DNA of 11,505 nucleotides from the NCBI GenBank assembly GCA_019114015.1, contig DXGG01000192.1, positions 1-11,505 of the forward strand. The letters run 5' to 3'. This document shows, in pieces, positions 1 to 8,000 of the stretch. The translations under genes and the position numbers were made by a program. The notes below the pieces were generated by a model, which saw nothing but the letters and a program-made list of their open reading frames with translations, had not been told where the DNA came from and did no database searches. Numbering within the stretch: position 1 is the first letter of the stretch; each line of letters opens with the position of its first letter. The DNA comes from Candidatus Onthomorpha intestinigallinarum (GTDB taxonomy: Bacteria > Bacteroidota > Bacteroidia > Bacteroidales > P3).

Positions 1-1680
1 TCAAGCCTTAAATTGGCAAATACCATGCAGTTGATTGATTATTTTTATGTGGATGATGCCGATTTAAAGAAGATTTCCGAAAAGGGAATAGAGTCCATTC
101 TGAAGGAACTTGATCCCCATTCCGTTTTCATTACCGAGGAGGATGTACAGAAGATGAACGAACCTCTTGTGGGCAACTTCGACGGAATAGGCGTAAGCTT
201 TCAGATACACAGCGATACGATACATGTGATTGACGTCATAAGCGGAGGTCCTGCCGAAAAAGTGGGAATGCTTGCAGGCGACAGGATAATAAAGGTTGAC
301 GACCTTGCAGCCGTAGGCGACAGCATCAAAAACGACTGGGTGTTCAAACACCTCAGGGGCAAAAAAGGAAGCAAGGTGAAGGTGACCGCCCTGCGCAAAG
401 GACGCAACGAGCCGATAGTGTTCGACATAACAAGGGATAAAATCCCTATCAACAGCATAGATACATGGTTCATGATTGACAAAAACACCGGATACATACG
501 GCTGAACCGTTTTGCACAAACCTCAAACGAAGAGTTTTCCGAAGCGATATCTGACCTTAAGAAGCAGGGAATGAAGAACCTCATTTTCGACTTGAGAGGC
601 AACGGCGGAGGATACCTTAACATTGCCTTTGAAATAAGCGACCAGTTTCTCGACAAGGACAAACTGATTGTATATACCCAGGGCAGCAAGTCGCCTAAAC
701 AGGAACTGAAATCCGAAAGAAAGGGAGAGTTCGAGCAGGGTCGTCTTGTGATTCTGGTTGACGAGACCTCGGCCTCGGCATCCGAAATCGTTTCGGGTGC
801 GGTTCAAGACTGGGACAGGGGTGTACTGGTAGGCAGAAGGACATTCGGCAAAGGACTTGTCCAAAGGCCTTTCGTGCTTCCGGACGGTTCGCAGATAAGG
901 CTTACGACATCGCGTTACTACACTCCGAGCGGAAGATGCATACAAAAGCCTTATGATGAGGGGACGGACTCTTACCAACAGGATTACGAAAGACGTTACA
1001 AACACGGCGAACTGCTTAATGCCGATTCCATACATTTTGCAGACTCGCTGAAGTGTTTTACGGCCGCTGGCAGGGTTGTTTACGGCGGCGGAGGCATAAT
1101 GCCTGACGTTTTCATGCCTATCGACACCTCGAGAGCGTCTGACTATTTAATCAACCTGCGTTCAAAAGGGCTATTCAACACCCTTGCATTGGAATGGGTG
1201 GAACAGAACAGGGAGAGTTTTATGAAAAAGGCTCCGGATTACGATTCGTTCTCAAAAGAATACGACAAACTGAATCTGTTGAGTGAATTTGAGAAATTCG
1301 CCGTGGAAAACGGTGTGAGAAAAAACGAAATAAAAAAAGAATGGGTCAACTCCATAGTAATGGATTGCTTAAAGGAAGAGACAAGCGATACTAATGCGGC
1401 AAAATACGACAGTTACAAGGATTATGCCGACTTCCTTCTTTCGGACAAGGGAATACTGTCTGAAATAAGGCAAAAGGCAAAGCAGGAGGATGAAAAGACG
1501 AGGAAAACCAATGCCGTGTCGGACAAATACATTGCCTCCACACTAAAGGCGCTCATAGCACGTAACCTTTACGGAATAAAGTATTACTACATGACGATGC
1601 AGGACAACGATGAGGAACTGCAGAAAGCAATAGAAATCATCAAGGACGAAAAGCTGTACAATTCCATATTGAAGAAATAG
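1..1680 (+). CDS. S41 family C-terminal processing (tail-specific) protease, 5'-truncated by window edge
   Basis: Serine endopeptidase of the S41 (CtpA/Prc/Tsp) family, which cleaves proteins near their C-termini in the periplasm or at the envelope. The frame is open from base 1, so the true start and the expected signal peptide lie outside the window; the TTG at 13 and ATG at 25 fall inside conserved sequence and are not real starts. Counting codons from base 1: a short N-terminal helical part, then a PDZ domain starting near GIGVSF (62-67) and running to about 145, then the protease core with DLRGNGGG (197-204), the serine motif SASASEI (catalytic Ser about 259) and FGKGLVQ (catalytic Lys about 284). 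The Ser-Lys spacing of 25 matches Prc (430/455). After GGGGIMPD comes a charged helical C-terminal region of roughly 190 residues ending in LKK, as in Bacteroidota members, which are usually about 530-570 aa. The family call is secure; the substrate is unknown. Confidence 0.95.
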   Translation, partial: SSLKLANTMQLIDYFYVDDADLKKISEKGIESILKELDPHSVFITEEDVQKMNEPLVGNFDGIGVSFQIHSDTIHVIDVISGGPAEKVGMLAGDRIIKVDDLAAVGDSIKNDWVFKHLRGKKGSKVKVTALRKGRNEPIVFDITRDKIPINSIDTWFMIDKNTGYIRLNRFAQTSNEEFSEAISDLKKQGMKNLIFDLRGNGGGYLNIAFEISDQFLDKDKLIVYTQGSKSPKQELKSERKGEFEQGRLVILVDETSASASEIVSGAVQDWDRGVLVGRRTFGKGLVQRPFVLPDGSQIRLTTSRYYTPSGRCIQKPYDEGTDSYQQDYERRYKHGELLNADSIHFADSLKCFTAAGRVVYGGGGIMPDVFMPIDTSRASDYLINLRSKGLFNTLALEWVEQNRESFMKKAPDYDSFSKEYDKLNLLSEFEKFAVENGVRKNEIKKEWVNSIVMDCLKEETSDTNAAKYDSYKDYADFLLSDKGILSEIRQKAKQEDEKTRKTNAVSDKYIASTLKALIARNLYGIKYYYMTMQDNDEELQKAIEIIKDEKLYNSILKK

Positions 1681-1725
1681 TTCAATGGAATCAAATCCAG
1701 TGAAAATGTCTTCAGAAAAGAAAGG

Positions 1726-1768
1726 AATGTCTTCTGAATTCGATTTTTTGTTTTCAGAAGACATTTTT
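1726..1768 (+). terminator. Rho-independent terminator of the S41 protease gene
   Basis: A perfect 13-bp stem, AATGTCTTCTGAA (1726-1738) with TTCAGAAGACATT (1753-1765), encloses a 14-nt T-rich loop and runs into a T tract (1764-1768). It lies 45 nt after the protease stop. A second copy of the left arm (AAAATGTCTTC, 1703-1713) can pair with the same right arm over 11 bp, giving a longer-loop alternative hairpin. Confidence 0.85.
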
Positions 1769-2164
1769 ATTTAACAAGGATTAGTTCCGAAATGGGAAAA
1801 TAAGACTACGATAAGTGAATGAATATATTTGATATTCTTTAAGCCGAAGAAGCTATCTCAAGCTATTGCTCCACCTTGACATGAAATTCATAATTTTCCA
1901 CAAAAATTAAATCTACAAATATTGTTTTTTGATGATTTCAATAGGTAATATTTTGTAAAAGCATTCTCATCTTTTTCAGCAAGTCTAAAAATGATTGAGT
2001 TTTCGACAAGAAAAGTAATTTTTATACAAAGAAACAGTACTCTTATTGTCATTAAAAAAAACGGAGGATTTTTTAAAGCTAAAAATTGTTTGGCAGGACT
2101 TATTATTAAAATCATACAATTACGGTTGTTGGAATTTGATATGGAATTGTAAAATAATAGAATC
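1769..2164. other. AT-rich convergent intergenic region, no supportable gene
   Basis: About 400 bp separates the terminators of the two converging transcription units. It is clearly richer in A and T than the flanking genes. I see no tRNA-like fold, no TTTG/TAnnTTTG promoter on either strand and no ORF with convincing codon use. The longest open frame (minus, 2166 to 1888, 92 codons) opens with TTG; its first ATG is at 2115 and has no Shine-Dalgarno sequence. Its translation is rich in Ile, Asn, Phe and Lys, as expected of AT-rich non-coding DNA. A decayed gene cannot be excluded. Confidence 0.6.
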
Positions 2165-2198
2165 AAAAAAAGGGGAAACGACTAATCGTTCCCCCTTT
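2165..2198 (-). terminator. Rho-independent terminator at the end of the minus-strand operon
   Basis: Read on the minus strand, a stem with an AACGA/TCGTT inner part (2177-2181 with 2186-2190), one A.C mismatch, a GGGG/CCCC outer part and a CTAA-type tetraloop is followed directly by seven T residues (A7 at 2165-2171 on the plus strand). It lies about 30 nt after the M3 peptidase stop. The other side of the stem carries TTTCCTTTT, so weak termination of plus-strand transcripts is also possible. Confidence 0.85.
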
Positions 2199-2229
2199 CC
2201 TTTTATCATTTATATAGCAATGTATTGTC

Positions 2230-4338
2230 TTACTTTATCATGCCTCTGTTTTTCAACAAAGCATTTATGTCAGGTTCTTTGCCTCTGAACTCCACATACA
2301 TGCTCATGGCGTCTTCTGTACCTCCGCTGCTCAACAGCTTCTTGAACTTGGCCGCCACCTCAGGATTGAATATGTCTCCCGTTTCCTTGAAGGCCTGATA
2401 TGCGTCTGCATCCAACCATTCGCTCCATGTATATGAATAATAACCTGCACTGTAACCTCCATCGCCAAAGCAATGAGAGAAATAAGTGGAACGATAGCGT
2501 GGCGGTATCTGAGGAATCATGCCTATGGACTCCATGGCCTTCTTCTCAAATGCCTGAGTCGATACCTTTTCGCCTGCCTTTATGGAGTGAAGACACATGT
2601 CAAGATAAGACGCCGCCAACAACTCGCTGAACATGAAGCCCTGATTGAACGTTCCAACCTCGGCCATCTTGTCAACCATAGCCTTTGGAATAACCTCTCC
2701 CTTGTCGTTCTTGGCGTACATGTTCAACACCTGTGGTTCAAGGCACCAGTGTTCCAATATCTGCGAAGGCAATTCTACAAAGTCTCTCGGAACGTTCGTT
2801 CCAGACACGGACGGATAGGTGCAGTCGGACAAAAGCTGGTGGATGGCATGACCCATCTCATGGAATATGGTCGCTGCCTCCTCGGCCGTAAGGGTGGTCT
2901 TTCCATTCGGATTCTTGGCATAGTTGAAGCATACGGTAATTATAGAACTTACGTTCTGTCCATTCTGTTTATATTGTCCGCGATACTCGTTGCACCATGT
3001 ACCGGCACCCTTGCTTGCCCTTGTATAAGGATCCCAATACATCACGCCAAGATGTTTACCCTGCGAATCCTTGGCTTCAAAGGCCAATACGTCATCGGCA
3101 TATACCGATATGTCGTCTCTCTGAGTGAAGGTAACACCGTACAGTTTGTTCAACACCGCAAAGCAACCCTCCCTGACGTTGTTTATCTCAAAGTAAGGTC
3201 TTGTAGCCTCGGCATCGAAGTTATACTTCTGCTGACGTACCTTCTCGGCATAGTAATACATGTCCCATGCCTCCAGTTTGGCTCCCTTTTCATCCTTGGA
3301 CAAGAGCTTCTGGAACTCCTCAGCCTCTTTCTTCGCCACAGGAACGGAATATCCGAGCAAGTCCTCCAGCAACTTGAACACCGCCTTAGGTTCCTTTGCC
3401 ATCCTTTCCTCCAACTGATAATGAGCAAATGTTTCATATCCCAACAGGTTGGCTTTCTTTGCCCTCAACTCGGCCATCTGTGCCACCAAGGCGTTGTTGT
3501 CCGTCTTGCCGCCGTGGTTGCAACGCTTAACCCTTGCATTGAATATCTCCTTTCTCAACTCCCTGTTGTCCGCATAAGTGACAAAAGGAATGAAGGAAGG
3601 ATTGTCGAGGGTGAATATCCATTTGCCTTCCTTGCCTGACTCCTTGGCAAGATGCGCTGCCTTGTCTATCTCTCCCTGAGGCAGTCCGGCCAAGTCCTCC
3701 TTCTTGTCTATTACCAACTGATAGGCCTTGGTTTCCTCCAACAGGTTGGCATCGAACTGGGCTGCCAGCTTGGTAAGCTCAGCGTTAACCTTCCTCAACT
3801 CCTCCTGCTTGGTTGCATCGAGCAAGGCACCGGAACGCACAAAGTCCTTGTAGGTCTTTTCCAACAAGGCGCTCTGTTCATTGTTCAACTTCTGGTTGGC
3901 CCTGTCGTCCCATACCGCTTTTACTCTCTTGAACAGGTCGGCATTCATGGATATGTTGTCCGAATGCGTAGCAAGCATGGGGCCTACCTCCTGGTTTACC
4001 TCCTGCAACTGCTTCGAGGTGTTTGCGGCCATCATGTTGAAGAACACTCCGCTTATCCTCGCAAGCGTCCTGCCACTATAGTCCAAGGCCGCGATGGTGT
4101 TGTCAAACGTAGGTTTCTCCTTGTTGTCGATGATTTGCCTAACCTCTTTCTCATGCTCTTCGATGGCTGCCTTGAATGCAGGAAGATAGTGTTCAACCTT
4201 TATCTTCTCGAATGGTGCCGTTTCAAACGGCGTGTCCCACTTTTGCAATAGAGGGTTATCCGTCGTAGCCTGCTTGTCCGAACAGGACGAAAGGATAAGT
4301 CCTCCCGCTGCAATAACTGTCATAATTGTCTTTTTCAT
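2230..4338 (-). CDS. dcp: M3 family zinc metallopeptidase lipoprotein, peptidyl-dipeptidase Dcp type
   Basis: Predicted zinc peptidase of family M3; Dcp-type members remove dipeptides from the C-termini of peptides and so supply amino acids. The 702-aa product is close to E. coli Dcp (about 680) plus an export signal. The zinc site is HEMGH at 493-497 (His493, catalytic Glu494, His497) with the third ligand Glu522 in FVELPSQ. The Tyr/Gly-rich YSAGYYSYTW segment nearer the C-terminus is typical of the substrate pocket. The N-terminal FETAPFEKIKVEHYLPAF stretch is the usual Dcp opening. Unlike the cytoplasmic E. coli enzyme, this one starts with MKK, a hydrophobic core and a lipobox LSSC (Cys19), so it should be lipid-anchored in the envelope. 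The residues after the Cys (SDKQ) are only weakly like the Bacteroidota surface-export signal, so inner versus outer face is open. It lies 28 nt after plsY and is probably the last gene of the operon. Dcp rather than another M3 subgroup is likely but rests on motif memory. Confidence 0.95.
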   Translation of the reverse strand: MKKTIMTVIAAGGLILSSCSDKQATTDNPLLQKWDTPFETAPFEKIKVEHYLPAFKAAIEEHEKEVRQIIDNKEKPTFDNTIAALDYSGRTLARISGVFFNMMAANTSKQLQEVNQEVGPMLATHSDNISMNADLFKRVKAVWDDRANQKLNNEQSALLEKTYKDFVRSGALLDATKQEELRKVNAELTKLAAQFDANLLEETKAYQLVIDKKEDLAGLPQGEIDKAAHLAKESGKEGKWIFTLDNPSFIPFVTYADNRELRKEIFNARVKRCNHGGKTDNNALVAQMAELRAKKANLLGYETFAHYQLEERMAKEPKAVFKLLEDLLGYSVPVAKKEAEEFQKLLSKDEKGAKLEAWDMYYYAEKVRQQKYNFDAEATRPYFEINNVREGCFAVLNKLYGVTFTQRDDISVYADDVLAFEAKDSQGKHLGVMYWDPYTRASKGAGTWCNEYRGQYKQNGQNVSSIITVCFNYAKNPNGKTTLTAEEAATIFHEMGHAIHQLLSDCTYPSVSGTNVPRDFVELPSQILEHWCLEPQVLNMYAKNDKGEVIPKAMVDKMAEVGTFNQGFMFSELLAASYLDMCLHSIKAGEKVSTQAFEKKAMESIGMIPQIPPRYRSTYFSHCFGDGGYSAGYYSYTWSEWLDADAYQAFKETGDIFNPEVAAKFKKLLSSGGTEDAMSMYVEFRGKEPDINALLKNRGMIK

Positions 4339-4366
4339 TGTTTATATTTTGATTTGGTTATTGTCG

Positions 4367-5032
4367 TCAGTCAACCGTTTTCTTGAACTTGAACTTGGGC
4401 TCCTCGTGCCTTATCAGCCGTCTTATGTTCTTGCGGTGAGTCCATAGTATGAATAAGGCCACCAATATGGAAAAACACAGCTGAACAGTGTTTATGTCAT
4501 AATGCAACCATATACTGCAACATGAATAGAATATGGGGAAGGAAACGGCGGCGCTCATAGAAGACACCGATATGTAGTGCGTCAGTATGAACACGATGAC
4601 AAACACCGCCAAGACCAAAGGGATTATCTTGTCGAACAGCCCTATCACCACGCCGAGCATTGTGGCCACGCCCTTGCCGCCCCTGAAGGATGCAAACACG
4701 GGCAAAGCGTGTCCTATCACGCAGAACACTCCGACCAAAAGTTGATAGTAAACAAGGTAATCATGCTGAGGCAAGGAACTGCCAAAGAACCTGGCAAGAT
4801 AAACCGCAAGCCACCCCTTGAAAGCGTCTATGCCCAACACAAACAAACCGGGCAAAAGCCCCAAAACCCTTATGGTATTCGTAGCTCCGGCATTCTTGCT
4901 GCCCTTTTCCCTTACATCCACGCCGTAGAAAGACTTGCCTATCCACACCGCCGAAGGAATGGAGCCCAACAGATAAGCCGTAACCAGTCCTAGACTGATA
5001 GCCGTAACCAATGGCAAATCGCAATTCATCAT
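4367..5032 (-). CDS. plsY: Acyl-phosphate:glycerol-3-phosphate acyltransferase PlsY
   Basis: Inner-membrane enzyme that transfers an acyl chain from acyl phosphate to the sn-1 position of glycerol 3-phosphate, giving lysophosphatidate, the first membrane-phospholipid intermediate. The 221-aa product has all three PlsY signatures: GSIPSA (23-28), GSKNAGATN (44-52) and HALPVFASFRGGKGVAT (108-124, glycine-rich phosphate-binding part). Hydrophobic helices near 8-31, 57-82, 93-114, 125-150 and 155-195 fit the multi-pass topology; the basic C-terminal tail (HRKNIRRLIRHEE...) should face the cytoplasm. The ATG overlaps the stop of the preceding 1511-aa gene as ATGA, with a good Shine-Dalgarno sequence 7 nt upstream; a second ATG follows immediately, so translation could start one codon later. 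The overlap points to translational coupling. PlsY partners with PlsX, which is not in this window. Confidence 0.96.
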   Translation of the reverse strand: MMNCDLPLVTAISLGLVTAYLLGSIPSAVWIGKSFYGVDVREKGSKNAGATNTIRVLGLLPGLFVLGIDAFKGWLAVYLARFFGSSLPQHDYLVYYQLLVGVFCVIGHALPVFASFRGGKGVATMLGVVIGLFDKIIPLVLAVFVIVFILTHYISVSSMSAAVSFPIFYSCCSIWLHYDINTVQLCFSILVALFILWTHRKNIRRLIRHEEPKFKFKKTVD

Positions 5033-8000
5033 TCCTCTTCTCCTTTCTGTGGTTCTTCAGTATCCACATCCGTATCGTTGTCGTAACTGTCACCCAATTC
5101 AAGATTCCTTATGAAGTTCCTCTTCTCGGCAGGAGTAGCAATACGATAGGTGTATATCTTTCCGTCCTTGGTCTTTGTTTCCCGTTCCTCACGAGGCGTC
5201 TCGTTGATTATGGAGTTGAACGTCTCGTTTGAAGACATCGCACTCATGGCCGCTCCGTTGTAGGTGAAGAAATACCAATGGTCAGGATTTGCCTCAAGAT
5301 ATATTCTGAACTCTGTGGCCAGAGCCGTCATTATCAGTTGCACCCTTGTCCTTATTATCTTGTTGACCTGATAGCTGCCTACAATTCCCAGTTCCGCATT
5401 TCCTGTTCCTATGTATGACCTCATCACAGGGTCCCACTTCAACCTTATACTTGGGAAGAAAAGCGTGTACTGCATCTGCTTGGGTATCTCTTTCCACTCT
5501 CCGGTAACAAGCATGTCTTCAAACCATTCCTCCGCCTGCTCCGCGTCAAAGACATGATGAAGATATTTCTTGTAGGCCGAGGTCTCCAGTTCTATCTGAC
5601 TAAGGTTCAAGTCCTCGTACAACTCCACTCCCATCAAGTCCAAAGCCTCCTTGGAGAACGGGAAGTTTATCGCAAGGCTCATCTGTATAGTCGCTTCGTT
5701 GTTTCGGTCAACGGAGATTGTACCGTAGTTGTTGGTCTGCACCGCGCCACCCAAAGGAAAGCCCAACTTTATAAGACCCTCGCCTTTGGCTGAACAATTG
5801 GTCTTGTTAAGACTCAAAAACGGTGCGTCCACATTTGCAAAGTCCTCCAATTTTTCCTTTGACGCTATGACATAACCGCCTTGTGTTTTGTCGTATGTAA
5901 GGTATCCCTTTGCGCCAAGCATAACATTGTCACCCTCTATATCCGAACTCAAGAAAGCTATCTTAGGCTCCAGATTGTCGGCATTGAACAGTATGGAAGT
6001 GGTTATCCTGTTGTTGTCCACATCCACCGGAGCCTCCGAAATAGGTATGTATATGGATTCCGGATCTATGCGGGAAGAGAACTTTATCCACGCCTGATTC
6101 TCGGTACAGTTGTCCGTAGTCTGAACACCGCCCTCAAAGAAATAGTTCTCCTCTTGGGCCTTTACCTCAACCTTGCCGTAGAAGTTGAAGGCCGAACTCA
6201 AGGCCAAAGGTTCTTCCTTAACTATCTCACCTCTGCCGATGCTCTGTCCACTCAACGGATTAAGCTCACTGATGAATACGGGGTGTTTCTTTTGCTGGTC
6301 GTCAACATAGTCTATGTAACCGTTGGCCGAATATATCTGTGCGGAAGCTATGTGTATGCGTGCATTGTAGTATTCGTGCAACTTGGTCTGAGTGTCAACC
6401 AATATGGTCGCATCGTCCAAAGTATCCATCTGAGCTCCGGGGTATATGGTTATGTTGCCGTCCGACGGTCTGACTGCCGCATCAGCACACTTTATCATAT
6501 ATACCTCATCGGCCATAAGCTTGTTGTTTCTCAAATCCAACTTGGCCTCAGGAGAGTTGAACGACAATCCGCCCTGATTTGGATGAGTGGAAACAAATCT
6601 GGCACCGGGATGTTCCATATCCACCAACTCTTTCAAAGGCTTTGAGGCTATATCGCCGACTTGAGAATGCTCTGAATCCAGCAAGGCCAGCAATTTGGAA
6701 TCCATTCCCCACGCAAACTTGTCAACATAACACTTGTACTGCAAGAACGGCATCTGGTTCTCGCTTATACCGTCATTGGACACAAACTCTCCCTGTCTTG
6801 TCTTGAAATCTACACTTGCCTTTACGTTGCCAGCTTCGAAAGCAACACTGTTGCCGTCCAATGCATTCAATACGAAGTCTGCCGTATCGGCCTTGTAACT
6901 CATCTCAGCAAAAACAGTCTTCTGCGAACTGACCGTCATCTCCTCACTCCTGGTGCTTCCGCTGCCCGTAAGTCCAGACGGACTCACAGTCAACGAACCT
7001 GTATGAAAGGCCAATGAATCGTACATGTTGAACGGTTCTGTCTTCTGCTCCACAAGCATATAATCCATATGAGGATACCAATGCTCGTCCGTTGCCGTTG
7101 CATCCACTTTGGCAAATGCCGCACTCGTACCTATGGAAGACTTGGAAAAGCAGTTGAACTTGTCGGTAACGCATGTTGTGGAATCGGGATGGAACACAAA
7201 CATCTTGGAATGGCTCCTTGATGCTATATAGTCCAGATAACCCGTACCCAACAAACCGTTGCAACTCAGGTCTATGCTGTTGTAGAACTGTCCCTTGCCA
7301 CCATAAGCCGCAAGACCCGTACTCGAAGTATTCATCTTGAAGCCCAAAGAATAATCTCTCATGACAACCAAAGGCTCTGTTATATCTTCAAAAATACCGG
7401 CAGACTTTAACACTCCCGTAAACCTTACACTGTCCGTCTTGAATGCAAACAGATTCTTGATTTGGAAAGGATCCAGCTTGTAGTAGAAATTCTCCCTGGA
7501 ATATACTCCGTTCTGGATTTTCTTTGAATCGTAATACACATAGCTCTCCTTGGTAGAGGAAAGTATCGGATATCCCTCCAATTTCTTCACGCTGCTCTTG
7601 TTGTTTGGCTCATCTATAAGCATCTGACAGTAAAGGTTCTGTATTGGAGTCTGTATCTGTATCAACTTTGTGGAGTCGTCATACATGGGAACAAAGAAAT
7701 TAAGGCTGTCTATGCTCGGCAAATCCAATGCGAACTTGTCATACGAAAACTTACATCCCTTTCCGCTCATGGTAAACCTGCCTGCCATAACCTGACCGTC
7801 GAATTCGAAATCCCTGTTTTTATACATTCTTATCCTTCCCTCCATAGGCCTTATGGCAACATTGTGCGTGTCGCTTATGGTGAACTTCTCTATGCCGTTC
7901 ATCCTAAGCTCCATGTCCAGAGTATTCAATACCGCGTTCGGTTCTCCCTTTGCTGCCGAAACGAATCGCAACGCATCATAATCTATCTTCTTGTTGTTGG

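Noticed and set aside
2473..3639. Long plus-strand open frame (388 codons) opposite dcp
   Set aside because: Lies wholly antisense to a confidently identified metallopeptidase, has no recognisable motif and an odd Leu/His/Arg-rich composition, as expected of a shadow frame.
5881..6645. Plus-strand open frame (254 codons) opposite the 1511-aa gene
   Set aside because: Antisense to a continuous signal-peptide-bearing ORF; composition rich in Tyr, Val, Arg and Leu with no domain and no promoter, so a shadow.
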